The notes: generated by a model from the sequence alone, not told the origin. A DNA stretch of 64,000 nt from Litchfieldia stipae (GCF_014837155.1 NZ_JACYHA010000001.1:1-64000), one strand, 5' to 3'; numbered from the stretch's first letter, positions 17,800 to 26,956 are shown. A program made the numbers and translations.

Positions 17800-17842
17800 G
17801 AAAAAGACATATCCTCTCACGTTAGATATGCCTTTTTCTTTT
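17800..17842 (-). terminator. Intercistronic hairpin/attenuator after the binding-protein gene
   Basis: On the minus strand AAAAAGGCATATC pairs with GATATGTCTTTTT, followed by CTTT. Lying inside the operon, it probably ends a share of transcripts or protects the upstream mRNA, giving more binding protein than permease. Confidence 0.75.
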
Positions 17843-17856
17843 TCTGGCCTTACTGT

Positions 17857-19179
17857 TTATTCTTCACTTGCAAGTGCTTCTTCGTGTTTTTTCGCAAATT
17901 CTTCAGGTGTGATTTGTTTGCCAAATAGAGATTGAATCAAATTCAAATGCTCATTTGCCACACCTGCACTCATTTGAACGTCTGCATATAGAGTAATATT
18001 ACTTGCATTTGCTAATTCATCTAGCACATCAATATACATTTGTGGAAGATCAACTTTAGATGTGTCTACTTTAGTTGCAGGGATTACACCAGCATCAGTT
18101 ACAGAACGCTCTCCCCATTTCTCAACAAAGAATGCTACAAATTTCTTAGCCTCATCCTTTACCTTCGAGTTTTCAGATACGAATAACCCAACTCCAGGAC
18201 CACCTACAAAGCTATTAATGTCACCTTTTCCACCTTCAACCGTAGGAAACTTGAAGAAACCAATTGAATCTCTGAATTCTTGTGGGACCTCTTCATTTGT
18301 TGTATAGTTTGGAAGCTCCCATGACCCCATTAAATACATCGCTGCTTGGTTGTTCATGAATGGACCTTTTGCTTCATCGTTTGATAATCCATTAAATCCT
18401 TTTACGAAAGCATCCATATCTACTAAGCTTTGAATCTCTTTTGCCGCTTCGACAAGAGCTGGATCTTCAAATGTGCCTGTACGATTAATGGCATTTGTTA
18501 ATGTTTCTGGACCACCGAAGCGATCTGCTAGATACATATACCACATTGAACCTGTCCAACGATCCTTATTTCCAACTGTAATTGGTGTTACTCCATTATC
18601 AGCAAGTGTCTTAACAATGTGTTTAAAGTCTTCGTATGTTTGTGGAACCTCTAAATTATGATCTGCAAATATCTTTTTATTATAAAAAATTGGTGCGATG
18701 TTTAATTCAAGTGGAAGGCCGTAAGTTGTTCCATCAATGGCATAGGCTTCCGTTGTTCCAGAAATAAATGATTCATTTAATCCAGCTTCTAATACATCAT
18801 CTAAAGGTGCAAACATGTTCCCTTTTACATACGGATCAAGGAAACCAGCTGCCCAAGTCATCCCAATATCAGGAAGCTCGTTTGAAGCTGATAAAACCTT
18901 AAGTTTTTCTTTGTACTGTTCATTAGATAAAATGTCTAATTGTACTTTTACATTTGGATTTGCTTCTTCATACTCAGCTACGATATCACTTACAATTTGG
19001 TGATGCTGCTTTGAACTTCCTTGAGGCCATAAGTGCATGAACTTCAATGTCACTTTATCCCCATCACCGCCTGAATCAGTTGGTTCATTACTACTAGTAC
19101 CTGATCCACTACAACCACTAAGGATTAAGGATATGACTAGCATGCTCATTATCAGCAATGTAATCGTTTTTTTCTTCAT
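17857..19179 (-). CDS. Extracellular solute-binding lipoprotein for xylo-oligosaccharides
   Basis: About 440 residues of family-1 solute-binding protein. The signal sequence ends in the lipobox LILSGC, so the mature protein is anchored by a lipidated Cys, followed by a Ser/Gly/Asp-rich linker. AAAGGGGG before the ATG at 19177-19179 makes this start preferable to the in-frame ATG 13 codons upstream. It is the first gene of the transporter operon with its own promoter region. The substrate is inferred from the GH52 gene. Confidence 0.92.
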   Translation of the reverse strand: MKKKTITLLIMSMLVISLILSGCSGSGTSSNEPTDSGGDGDKVTLKFMHLWPQGSSKQHHQIVSDIVAEYEEANPNVKVQLDILSNEQYKEKLKVLSASNELPDIGMTWAAGFLDPYVKGNMFAPLDDVLEAGLNESFISGTTEAYAIDGTTYGLPLELNIAPIFYNKKIFADHNLEVPQTYEDFKHIVKTLADNGVTPITVGNKDRWTGSMWYMYLADRFGGPETLTNAINRTGTFEDPALVEAAKEIQSLVDMDAFVKGFNGLSNDEAKGPFMNNQAAMYLMGSWELPNYTTNEEVPQEFRDSIGFFKFPTVEGGKGDINSFVGGPGVGLFVSENSKVKDEAKKFVAFFVEKWGERSVTDAGVIPATKVDTSKVDLPQMYIDVLDELANASNITLYADVQMSAGVANEHLNLIQSLFGKQITPEEFAKKHEEALASEE

Positions 19180-19224
19180 GTTTGTTTCCCCCTTTAAATG
19201 TGTTATTACAGTTTTCATTTTATC

Positions 19225-19240
19225 ATTGAAGCGCTTTCAA
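19225..19240. promoter_or_regulatory. cre-like CcpA site at the transporter operon promoter
   Basis: ATTGAAGCGCTTTCA matches the catabolite-responsive consensus WTGNAANCGNWNNCW at all but one fixed position. On the minus strand an extended -10 element (TGATAAAAT) directly follows it, so CcpA bound here would block the promoter. Confidence 0.7.
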
Positions 19241-19310
19241 AAAAGGTACCTATCATTGGAGAAAATACCCTTATTTTTGGGTGTTTCTAATTATTCTCTT
19301 TTTATTAGAT

Positions 19311-19490
19311 TGTTTTCTCAAAGTTTGTTGTTCTTAGATATAACCTATTGAAAAGTGAAATTTCTAGCAGACTGAATACACGGAGACTCCCGTGGGATGC
19401 GTGGCCAAAGTGAGACCCCGCAGGAGTATAAGCGACGAGGAGGCTCACCGGTCACCCCACAGGACGCGGAGTGTATTCAGGCTGCGGTTT
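19311..19490. repeat. Interspersed palindromic repeat, copy 3 (longest)
   Basis: An outer word TTTTCTCAAAGTTTGTTGTT, then CTAGCAGACTGAATACACGG, a GC-rich middle with AAAGTGAGACCCCGCAGG, then GGACGCGGAGTGTATTCAGG. This copy carries extra sequence in the middle (about 19430-19460) that the other copies lack. Confidence 0.8.
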
Positions 19491-19516
19491 TATAAACTTT
19501 TATTTAGTATCACATC

Positions 19517-19548
19517 AAAAAACTGCCCCAACATAGGCTTGGGACAGT
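19517..19548 (-). terminator. Terminator of the yesMN-type operon
   Basis: On the minus strand ACTGTCCCAA pairs with TTGGGGCAGT, followed by six T, about 30 bases past the response-regulator stop. Confidence 0.9.
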
Positions 19549-19579
19549 CTCCAAGTTCATCACTTATATCTAATTAGTG

Positions 19580-20365
19580 TTAGATTTGTTCATTAAGAAC
19601 CATTTTTCTATATTTACTAGGTGTAATTCCTTCATGCTCCTTAAATAACTTGATGAAATATTTAGAGGTACCATAGCCCGTTTCTTCTGCAATATCAATC
19701 ACAGATAGATCGGTGTTGATTAATAGCTGCTTTGCCATTTGTAAGCGACTCCTCGTCACATATTCACTAAACGTCATATTAACCTGTTCCTTAAATAACA
19801 CACTTAAATAGCTCGGATTTAAATGAACATGTTTAGCAACGTCATTTAAGCTGATATTTTGGCTCAAATGGGTATCGACATATTGGGTAGCTTTGGAAAT
19901 AGGAGAATCCTGTTTTTTCTCATCTAACTTCACAGTCACTAATTTATCATCAACAACCCTTTGAATTCTTCCTATTCTTTCTCGACTCGATTCAAACTCA
20001 AGGGCTTCCTCAACAACCTCTATTAACTTTGTTTTGTTCACTGGCTTCAATAGATAGTTATGAACGCCAAGCCTAATCGCTTCTTGGGCATAAGTAAACT
20101 CTGAATAAGCTGAAATTACAATCACAACAGGATATTGATTTTGTTTTTTCAATATATCAAGCATTTCTAGACCAGTCATTTCTGGCATACAAATATCTGT
20201 GATTAGCAAATGAATCTTTTGTTTATTTAATATTTCCATAGATTCAGAAGCACTTGCTACACATAGAATCTCCTGCTCTCCTTTTGACCATGTCTCAAGT
20301 GCCTTCTTAAGTCCATGTCTTGTGATCGGTTCGTCATCCACAATCAAAATTGTTTTCTTATTCAT
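19580..20365 (-). CDS. Response regulator, YesN type (REC plus AraC helix-turn-helix)
   Basis: About 261 residues. The receiver domain has the acidic pair VDDE, phospho-acceptor Asp in LLITDICMP and Lys in LLKPVNK; the C-terminal AraC module shows DVAKHVHLNPSYLSVLFKEQ and GYGTSKYFIKLFKEHEGITPSKYR. It should switch on the adjacent transporter and xylosidase genes. The ATG at 20363-20365, preceded by AGGAGG, overlaps the kinase stop by eight bases, so translation is coupled; the in-frame start 11 codons upstream is less likely. Confidence 0.92.
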   Translation of the reverse strand: MNKKTILIVDDEPITRHGLKKALETWSKGEQEILCVASASESMEILNKQKIHLLITDICMPEMTGLEMLDILKKQNQYPVVIVISAYSEFTYAQEAIRLGVHNYLLKPVNKTKLIEVVEEALEFESSRERIGRIQRVVDDKLVTVKLDEKKQDSPISKATQYVDTHLSQNISLNDVAKHVHLNPSYLSVLFKEQVNMTFSEYVTRSRLQMAKQLLINTDLSVIDIAEETGYGTSKYFIKLFKEHEGITPSKYRKMVLNEQI

Positions 20366-22103
20366 CGATTCCTCTCCCTCCTGATAAGGGTATTTCAAAC
20401 ATGAAACATGTTCCTCTATTCACTTCACTAGTAATCGTAATCCCGCTATAGCTTGAATCTTGATAATATAGCTGTAGGCGCTTATTCACATTCGCAATCG
20501 CTACACCATTCCCTTTTAAGGATGATACTTTACCTGATTCTACCTGCTGAAGTATTCTATCTATTGTCTCTTGATCCATACCTACTCCGTCATCAATAAC
20601 CTTAACGGTTAAATGTTGAGACTCTTCGTTTGGTGAAAGGATAACGGAAACAGATCCTCGACCAGACTTATTACCAATTCCATGAGAAATAGCATTTTCT
20701 ACTAAAGGTTGAATAAGTAACTTCGGTATTTTTATATTCTCATATCCCTTTGGTTCAACAATCTCATACGTAAATCGATCACCAAATCTGATTTTCATAA
20801 TTCTCATATAGCTTTCAACATGCTCTAGTGCCTGCCTAACCGTAACCCATTCATTCTTCTGTTGATCACTGATTGTATATCGAAATAGTTCACTCATCGA
20901 AATGACAATTTCAGCTAATTCTTCTTCCTCTTTTTCTTCTAAAGACCAATATAGAGCATCTAGTGTATTGAAGAGGAAATGTGGGTTGATTTGAGCTTGT
21001 AGTGCCTTTAATTCGGACCTGCTTCTCATTAATTCTTTCTCATATACAACTTGGATCAAGTGATTTGTATTTTCTACCAATTGATTGTACGATTTATTTA
21101 GATGCATAATTTCAATAGTGGAGGATGTTTCAGGGATTTTTATTAACTCTCCCTCTTTAGCTTTTAACATTGTCTTTGTTAAATTGTTAATCGGTCTGGT
21201 TATCATAGTAGAAAAAATATACGAGAATAAGAGAAATACGATGATTCCAATTCCACCTGAAAGGATGATTGTTGATTTCACAACTGATATTCCATCCATA
21301 AAGTTTTCCACTGGTGTCAAAATCGTTAATGTCCAGCCTGTCTTCTCTGACTCTTCCTTTGTCAATATATACTCATTATCACCTAGTAAGATGTTATTCC
21401 TCTCTTCTATCAATAGTGGTGCAACATCGCCTACATAATTAGAGGTAATTGGTTGTTGATATTGGTCGACTAATATCATGTATTCGTTTCCATTGCTATT
21501 ATCAATGAAATCGAAATAATCAGCATTTAATTGAACTAAAAGATAACCTCCATTTGAAAAACCTCTCTCAATGAGACTTACACGTTTGATTGCTAGAAAA
21601 AATTCTGGCTCCATCGGATCCGTCCCAATCCATACAAGCTTTCCCTTTGCTTCATCAGCAAGCTTGATCCAATAATCATCAAGTCTGGTATGTAACGCTT
21701 CATCATCAAGAGGAATGATTTTTTCATAGTCAGAAGTGTATATTTCAAAATTTGATATTCCATTAGAGTAGGTTTGAAATGAATTTGAGATTTGCATAAA
21801 AGTTTGTCTTTGTTGATAGCTGATTGGTAACCCCGTATTATAGCCCTGTAGCTGTTGTTGAACAATTGTATTAGTGGTAATTTGAGTTGAGAGCATATCA
21901 ACCTGCTCATAGAGTGACTCCACTCTCGCACTAGCTTGAATCGCAGTTTGATAGATTTGCTTCTCCGCATTATTCTTTAACATCTCTGAAACCTGACTAT
22001 AAATTAAAATCCCTACGAAACATAAAACAATCGTCATGACTATTAAAAACACAATTAGAATTTGGTTTCTAAGGGTATTATATTTCATCCATTTATTCCC
22101 CAT
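20358..22103 (-). CDS. Sensor histidine kinase, YesM type
   Basis: 581 residues: membrane span near 15-37, an extracellular sensing domain of about 240 residues, second span near 275-300, HAMP, then the His-kinase domain of the LytS/YesM class (LQAQINPHFLFNTLDAL with the phospho-His) and an ATPase domain with NAISHG and DDGVGM. YesM-type kinases commonly sense oligosaccharides with the neighbouring transporter. AAAGGATG precedes the ATG. Upstream lie a palindrome and a cre-like box. Confidence 0.93.
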   Translation of the reverse strand: MGNKWMKYNTLRNQILIVFLIVMTIVLCFVGILIYSQVSEMLKNNAEKQIYQTAIQASARVESLYEQVDMLSTQITTNTIVQQQLQGYNTGLPISYQQRQTFMQISNSFQTYSNGISNFEIYTSDYEKIIPLDDEALHTRLDDYWIKLADEAKGKLVWIGTDPMEPEFFLAIKRVSLIERGFSNGGYLLVQLNADYFDFIDNSNGNEYMILVDQYQQPITSNYVGDVAPLLIEERNNILLGDNEYILTKEESEKTGWTLTILTPVENFMDGISVVKSTIILSGGIGIIVFLLFSYIFSTMITRPINNLTKTMLKAKEGELIKIPETSSTIEIMHLNKSYNQLVENTNHLIQVVYEKELMRSRSELKALQAQINPHFLFNTLDALYWSLEEKEEEELAEIVISMSELFRYTISDQQKNEWVTVRQALEHVESYMRIMKIRFGDRFTYEIVEPKGYENIKIPKLLIQPLVENAISHGIGNKSGRGSVSVILSPNEESQHLTVKVIDDGVGMDQETIDRILQQVESGKVSSLKGNGVAIANVNKRLQLYYQDSSYSGITITSEVNRGTCFMFEIPLSGGRGIDE

Positions 22104-22143
22104 ATTTTACATCCTTTATGAAAAAAAGATCATTTGCTTACAC

Positions 22144-22164
22144 TTAGTTTATCACATAAACTAA
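22144..22164. promoter_or_regulatory. Perfect inverted repeat with XylR-like half-sites
   Basis: Nine-base arms TTAGTTTAT and ATAAACTAA surround CAC, 41-61 bases before the kinase start. Half-sites TTAGTTT/AAACTAA are those of the Bacillus XylR xylose-repressor operator, but the spacing (7 bases) is shorter than the roughly 11 remembered for Bacillus subtilis. It is probably an operator; XylR binding is inference. Confidence 0.6.
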
Positions 22165-22181
22165 CTGTTAAGTAGCATTTT

Positions 22182-22196
22182 ATTTAAGCGTTTTCA
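22182..22196. promoter_or_regulatory. cre-like CcpA site upstream of the kinase gene
   Basis: ATTTAAGCGTTTTCA fits the cre consensus with one mismatch at a fixed position, the same one as in the site at 19225. It supports glucose repression of the sensor genes as well as the transporter genes. Confidence 0.55.
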
Positions 22197-22225
22197 CTAT
22201 TCTGTTTAGCTAACAGCTTTGCAAT

Positions 22226-22372
22226 AGGCTGTTTTCTCAAAGTTTGTTTTTTTTGACATAAATAAATTGAAATGAGTTCTCTAGCAGCCTGAATACACTC
22301 AAGACTCCCGCGGGAATAGTGGGCAAAGTGAGACCCCGCAGGACGCGGAGTGTATTCAGGCTGTGGCTTTAA
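22226..22372. repeat. Interspersed palindromic repeat, copy 4
   Basis: Begins with GGCTGTTTTCTCAAAGTTTG, then CTAGCAGCCTGAATACACTC, middle AAAGTGAGACCCCGCAGG, and ends GAGTGTATTCAGGCTG. Order and orientation match copy 3. It lies between the divergent kinase and M42 peptidase genes. Confidence 0.8.
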
Positions 22373-22493
22373 AAGCAACAATTATACAAACAGCCTTGCA
22401 ATAAGAAAAACTCAATCACTACATAGTGTATTAACTTATTCGAAAACTGTATAATAGGTTCATAGCTTTCAATTCGCATAGGAGGAGATTCAA

Positions 22494-23543
22494 TTGACTT
22501 ATCCAAACTCACAAGAAACCATTCAAATCATAAAAAACTTAGTTTCCATTCCAAGTCCATCTGGGAATACGAATGAAGTGATTACGTTTGTAGAGAACTT
22601 CTTAGCAGACTATCATGTAGAAACGAAACGTAACCGTAAAGGTGGTCTTATTGCAACCATTCGAGGAAAGGATCATTCGAATCATCGAATGCTAACAGCT
22701 CATGTTGATACATTAGGTGCAATCGTTAAAGAAATTAAACCGAGTGGTAGACTGAAGCTTGATTTAATAGGTGGCTTCAAATACAACTCAATCGAAGGTG
22801 AATACTGCGAAATTGAGACATCCTCTGGAAAGAAAATCACAGGTACGATTCTCATGCATCAAACAACTGTCCACGTCTATAAAAATGCTGGAACAGCAGA
22901 ACGAAACCAAGAGAACATGGAAGTAAGGATTGATGAGAAGGTACATACTGCTGAACAAGCACGCGCCTTAGGGATTGAAGTTGGAGACTTTGTCTCATTT
23001 GATCCAAGAGTTCAAGTGTTACCTAATGGATATATTAAGTCCCGTCATCTAGATGATAAAGCAAGTGTTGGAATCCTTCTTCAATTAATCAAGCAAATTC
23101 AAACCGAAGGAATTGAACTACCATACACTACTCATTTCCTTATCTCAAATAATGAAGAAATTGGGTATGGAGGCAACTCAAACATTACCCCAGAAACAGT
23201 TGAATATTTAGCTGTTGATATGGGAGCGATGGGAGACGGACAGTCCACTGACGAATACACCGTATCTATTTGTGTAAAGGATGCTAGTGGACCATATCAT
23301 TATGCCTTCAGAAAAAAGCTTGTCCAGCTTGCAGAAAACAACAATATTGGCTATAAACTTGATATTTACCCTTATTACGGATCAGATGCATCTGCAGCCA
23401 TTCGCTCTGGTCATGATATCATTCATGGTTTAATCGGGCCAGGGATTGATTCATCACACGCATTTGAGCGTACGCATATTTCTTCCATTGAAAATACAAC
23501 TAAGCTGCTCTATCATTACCTTCAATCAGAAATGGTTGAATAA
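22494..23543 (+). CDS. M42-family metallopeptidase
   Basis: 349 residues of a tetrahedral-type aminopeptidase related to YsdC and FrvX. Metal ligands and catalytic residues are visible: TAHVDTLG, SRHLDDKAS, SNNEEIGYGG, VDMGAMGDG and the final DSSHAFERTH. Such enzymes trim peptides in the cytoplasm with two metal ions. AGGAGG is well placed before a TTG start; no ATG is available in frame nearby. A strong terminator separates it from the convergent operon. Confidence 0.9.
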   Translation: MTYPNSQETIQIIKNLVSIPSPSGNTNEVITFVENFLADYHVETKRNRKGGLIATIRGKDHSNHRMLTAHVDTLGAIVKEIKPSGRLKLDLIGGFKYNSIEGEYCEIETSSGKKITGTILMHQTTVHVYKNAGTAERNQENMEVRIDEKVHTAEQARALGIEVGDFVSFDPRVQVLPNGYIKSRHLDDKASVGILLQLIKQIQTEGIELPYTTHFLISNNEEIGYGGNSNITPETVEYLAVDMGAMGDGQSTDEYTVSICVKDASGPYHYAFRKKLVQLAENNNIGYKLDIYPYYGSDASAAIRSGHDIIHGLIGPGIDSSHAFERTHISSIENTTKLLYHYLQSEMVE

Positions 23544-23551
23544 CTAACATG

Positions 23552-23598
23552 AAAAAAGCTCGTGTCTATGATTCTGTCATAGACTCGAGCTTTTTTTC
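23552..23598. terminator. Bidirectional terminator
   Basis: AAAAAAGCTCG-TGTCTATGA pairs with TCATAGAC-CGAGCTTTTTT, with A and T runs on both sides, between two convergent stops. Confidence 0.92.
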
Positions 23599-23600
23599 GA

Positions 23601-25148
23601 TTAGTATTGCTGCCAGGCCTTCGTGTATTTCTCAAGTAAGATGGGATGAATCAATGTATTAACTTCAATCTTAACAGGCTTGCCATTTTGATCAAAAATC
23701 TCCTGATCTATGTCCTTTCCAAACAATGTCATTCCTTTAATCAGATCTTCTGTCAGAAATTTTGTTTCAACAGCTAATTCTATATCCTCCAAGTCAAAGC
23801 TCTCTCTCTTAGCTAAGATAAAACCCCAATCTCCGAAGCTTGGAATATCAACATGTAAATTTACAACATGAAGACCTGTACTTGAAATTGTTTTATTGAT
23901 GCCCCAATATACCTCAGTGGCAAAGGTAGGACTTGTTGCTTGTACCATTACACTTCCACCAGGTGACAAATGATTTCTTATCAATTGATAAAATTCTAAT
24001 GTGTATAGTTTATTTAATGTTTCATTATTTGGATCCGGAAGGTCAACAATAATTACGTCAAACAACCCAGGATTGTTCTTCAAATAATGAAACGCATCTT
24101 CATTAATCACTTGAACACGACTATCCTCAAAGGCATGATCATTTAATTTTAGAAGATCGTGATATGTACTTGCAAGTTCAATCATTTTAGGATCGAGATC
24201 AACAACTGTTATAGATTCAATTTCACGGTATTTCCTTAGTTCACGTATGGCTAATCCATCTCCACCACCAAGAAGTAGAATCTTAGATTTCTCTTTTGCT
24301 AACATAACTGGGGGGTGAACTAGTGTTTCATGATACCGATATTCGTCTGATGAACTAAATTGAAGCTGTCCATCTAGGAACAATCGCATATCCCCCTGTT
24401 CTTTCGTTATAATCATTTGTTGATAACTTGTCTGTTCTGAATAAACAATAGGGTCACGATATAGCTTTTGTTCAAATCTAAATGCCATTTCTTCACCAAA
24501 AAAGACCCCACCCAGTAGAATAATAATAATGCCTATTCCAGCAATACCATGAACTTTTGCATATTTAATCTCTGTTTTAAAATAATTCAACAACCAAATA
24601 GCCACACATGCGTTAATTAATGCAACTACAAATGCAGTTTTAACCAACCCTAATTGAGGTCGTAATATATAGACAAATAATAGTCCACCAATTAAACCAC
24701 CAGCATAATCAGAGAACAATACTCTTGCTGCACTTCGATTTAGAGTTTCTCCAATCTCATTTGCTTTGCGGATCAAGATAGGGAGCTCCACACCTGTTAA
24801 GGCACCAACGATTAATGTAATCGTATATAGAAAAAAGGCATCTGTTCCCGAACTTAGATAGGCCGTCACACCAAATAATAGGAAGGTAGAGAATCCACCG
24901 ATGATAGCGATTAAAAACTCAATCCATACAAAAGAAAGAATAAGATTCCGTGTGACCTTTTCACTCACAACAGCTCCTATTCCCATTCCTGTTAGGAAGA
25001 GGGAAATGGTTAATGTGTATTGCTTCACACCATCTCCCAAAATATATGAACCAGCAGCACCAAATAATACTTCAAAGATAATCCCACAAATTGAAACGAT
25101 TCCTGATGCCCAATAAATTGCATTTGTCTTTCTTATCCCATCCTGCAT
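23601..25148 (-). CDS. Membrane-bound spermidine-synthase-like aminopropyltransferase
   Basis: 515 residues. The first 210 residues form about seven membrane spans; the C-terminal part is a spermidine-synthase-type Rossmann domain with LLLGGGDGLAIRELRKY, TVVDLDPKMIELA and the catalytic-loop VIIVDLPDPNN. Fused membrane forms are often found in PspA operons rather than in polyamine pathways, and their real product is not settled. Last gene of the operon, 26 bases after DUF350. No S-adenosylmethionine decarboxylase is encoded in the window. Confidence 0.85.
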   Translation of the reverse strand: MQDGIRKTNAIYWASGIVSICGIIFEVLFGAAGSYILGDGVKQYTLTISLFLTGMGIGAVVSEKVTRNLILSFVWIEFLIAIIGGFSTFLLFGVTAYLSSGTDAFFLYTITLIVGALTGVELPILIRKANEIGETLNRSAARVLFSDYAGGLIGGLLFVYILRPQLGLVKTAFVVALINACVAIWLLNYFKTEIKYAKVHGIAGIGIIIILLGGVFFGEEMAFRFEQKLYRDPIVYSEQTSYQQMIITKEQGDMRLFLDGQLQFSSSDEYRYHETLVHPPVMLAKEKSKILLLGGGDGLAIRELRKYREIESITVVDLDPKMIELASTYHDLLKLNDHAFEDSRVQVINEDAFHYLKNNPGLFDVIIVDLPDPNNETLNKLYTLEFYQLIRNHLSPGGSVMVQATSPTFATEVYWGINKTISSTGLHVVNLHVDIPSFGDWGFILAKRESFDLEDIELAVETKFLTEDLIKGMTLFGKDIDQEIFDQNGKPVKIEVNTLIHPILLEKYTKAWQQY

Positions 25149-25174
25149 TCTCGAAAGTCCTTTCTCCGTTTAGA

Positions 25175-25570
25175 TCATGTAATTGATGCACCAATCACAA
25201 ATGCTAGGCCGACAGAAACGCCAAAGCTTATAATTCCAACTGCAAGATTCCCTTTTAATAAGTGCTCTTCTACAGAAAATTTTCGAGTGAACAATTCAAA
25301 TAATAAATATGCAACCATCTGCAACACTACCCCTACTGCACCCCATATGAGAGTATCAAGGATTTGAGAACTATGATAAATTGAGAAAGCTAGAATAATA
25401 CATATACCTATTATTTTACCAATAATAGATAACGCAACTGCTTGATTCCCTTTTTCCACTTCTTCCCAATCTTTATATTTCTTAGTTAAACTTTCAAAGA
25501 TAAATAAACCAATAGCAACTATAATAATAGCAATCACAAAATACATAACAGTTAAAATAAATGGTTCCAT
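25175..25570 (-). CDS. DUF350 membrane protein
   Basis: About 131 residues with four spans in two similar halves, each followed by a short charged loop containing GNQAVA or GNLAVG, the repeat that defines DUF350 (YjfL family). The second ATG (25568-25570) has GAGGAG seven bases upstream and is preferred over the one at 25576. DUF350 proteins recur beside PspA and aminopropyltransferase-like genes; their function is unknown. Confidence 0.85.
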   Translation of the reverse strand: MEPFILTVMYFVIAIIIVAIGLFIFESLTKKYKDWEEVEKGNQAVALSIIGKIIGICIILAFSIYHSSQILDTLIWGAVGVVLQMVAYLLFELFTRKFSVEEHLLKGNLAVGIISFGVSVGLAFVIGASIT

Positions 25571-25584
25571 CCCCATACTCCTCT

Positions 25585-26181
25585 CTATTTCCCTGCTCCT
25601 GGTCCACCACCACGTACGGAAGAGCTCCCCCCACGAACAGTTGGTTTTTTATTAATTCCTTTAAAGCTTCCACCTGAATATCCATAACCATCATAGCAAT
25701 TATCTTGATTCATTTTACACTGACTATTACGCTTTTTCCCCCAATCATCAACATCAAGCACATCATCCAACACCCAAAGTAAAAATAAACCATCAAAAAA
25801 ACTAGGTGAGTAATTATTGCGTACAAAATCATAATTAGCTAGTTCGATAAATGTATTCGCTGGATTTTCTGGATCTTCAGTTATGATAACAAATAAATTG
25901 TCATAGATTAGAGCCTGTTTCCCTTCAATTAGCTCGCTTATTTCGATAGGTTGTTCATGAGATGTAACTTGAGCAACTACTTCTGGTATTGTTAACTTCT
26001 CAGCAAAATAAACCTCAGAATAATTCGAGTTATCTGTCGTGTCATTTACTGTGTCGTATATGACATATTCATTATTGATAAATTCCCCTATACCTTCTTT
26101 GAACAATCCTCCCGCTTCTGTAGAACAAGCAGTTAAGAATAACAAGAATGAGAGAATAAGAGCAAGAAGTGGTTTTTTCAT
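25585..26181 (-). CDS. DUF4247 lipoprotein
   Basis: About 198 residues. The signal sequence ends with the lipobox LLFLTAC, and the mature protein is acidic, with a central NPANTFIELANYDFVRNNY block and a flexible Gly/Ser/Arg-rich tail (VRGGSSSVRGGGPGAGK). The family is DUF4247, without assigned function. The ATG of MKKPLL follows GGGTG; an in-frame GTG four codons upstream is the alternative. Confidence 0.8.
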   Translation of the reverse strand: MKKPLLALILSFLLFLTACSTEAGGLFKEGIGEFINNEYVIYDTVNDTTDNSNYSEVYFAEKLTIPEVVAQVTSHEQPIEISELIEGKQALIYDNLFVIITEDPENPANTFIELANYDFVRNNYSPSFFDGLFLLWVLDDVLDVDDWGKKRNSQCKMNQDNCYDGYGYSGGSFKGINKKPTVRGGSSSVRGGGPGAGK

Positions 26182-26210
26182 AGCTTCACCCACGTTTCCT
26201 TCAAACTAGA

Positions 26211-26252
26211 GGCTGACCCACTTGAGCTTTTAAAAGTATCAAGTGAATCAGC
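26211..26252 (-). other. Intercistronic RNA hairpin in the PspA operon
   Basis: On the minus strand GGCTGATTCACTTGA pairs with TCAAGTGGGTCAGCC around an A/T-rich loop. There is no T tail, so an mRNA-processing or stabilising hairpin between pspA and the DUF4247 gene is more likely than a terminator. Confidence 0.6.
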
Positions 26253-26266
26253 CATTACGAATTTAT

Positions 26267-26938
26267 CTACTCTTTACCAAGTTTTCTCTTTAAAGCAGCT
26301 AGTTCATCATCAACCCCACTGCTTTTATCAAGGACTGCAAATTCATCATCTAAACTACGATTAGAAGAACGTAAATCCTCACTTGTCTCCGCTTCTGCTT
26401 CGAAACGAAGAACCTTCTCTTCCATTCGTTCAAACCCTTGACGGGATTGATCTCCACCGATATTTGACATTGCCCGGTTCATTTTTGTTCTTGTTTGAGC
26501 TGATTGGGCTCTTGCCTTAAGTGAATCCTTCTTAAGCTTCATTTGATTATATTCGCTTTTCATTTCATCTAGCTTAGCTCTTAGTGTATCAGCATCTTGT
26601 TTTGCTCTGGAATACGATTCTCTTAATGTTTCAGCAGCTGCACTTTGAGCTTTCTTATCTTCAAGCGCTCTTCTTGCTAAATCCTCATTACCTGCTTCTA
26701 ACGCTGTAATCGCTTGTTCTTCACGCTTCGTTACCATTTTGTCCGCTTCGATAACCTTCTTCTCTAACATCTTTTCATTAGCAATTTGTTTAGCAACTGC
26801 AGCTTCTGCATCACGAATATCAGCTTCCATATCTCGCATAAATTGATCAAGCATTTTTACTGGATCTTCTGCCTTGTCAAGCATAGCATTTAACTCTGAA
26901 CCTACAATCGTTTTAACCCTCTTAAAAAATGAAAACAT
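26267..26938 (-). CDS. pspA: PspA/IM30-family envelope-stress protein (LiaH-like)
   Basis: 223 residues, almost entirely coiled-coil helix. The N terminus MFSFFKRVKTIVGSELNAMLDKAEDPVKMLDQFMRDM is the PspA signature, starting with the amphipathic membrane-binding helix; the tail (LDDEFAVLDKSSGVDDELAALKRKLGK) is typical too. PspA proteins form ring or rod assemblies that shield damaged membranes. Second gene of a five-gene operon under a sigma-W-type promoter. Confidence 0.93.
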   Translation of the reverse strand: MFSFFKRVKTIVGSELNAMLDKAEDPVKMLDQFMRDMEADIRDAEAAVAKQIANEKMLEKKVIEADKMVTKREEQAITALEAGNEDLARRALEDKKAQSAAAETLRESYSRAKQDADTLRAKLDEMKSEYNQMKLKKDSLKARAQSAQTRTKMNRAMSNIGGDQSRQGFERMEEKVLRFEAEAETSEDLRSSNRSLDDEFAVLDKSSGVDDELAALKRKLGKE

Positions 26939-26956
26939 CCTTCATTCCTCCTATTA

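Noticed and set aside
19392-19577. 61-codon plus-strand frame across repeat copy 3
   Set aside because: Same reason: an artefact of repeat sequence plus the operon terminator.
21593-21970. 125-codon frame inside the sensor-kinase gene
   Set aside because: It lies in another frame of the same strand within the YesM-type gene, has no ribosome-binding site and no recognisable domain.
22184-22381. 65-codon minus-strand frame across repeat copy 4
   Set aside because: It translates the palindromic repeat itself; the other copies do not keep the frame.
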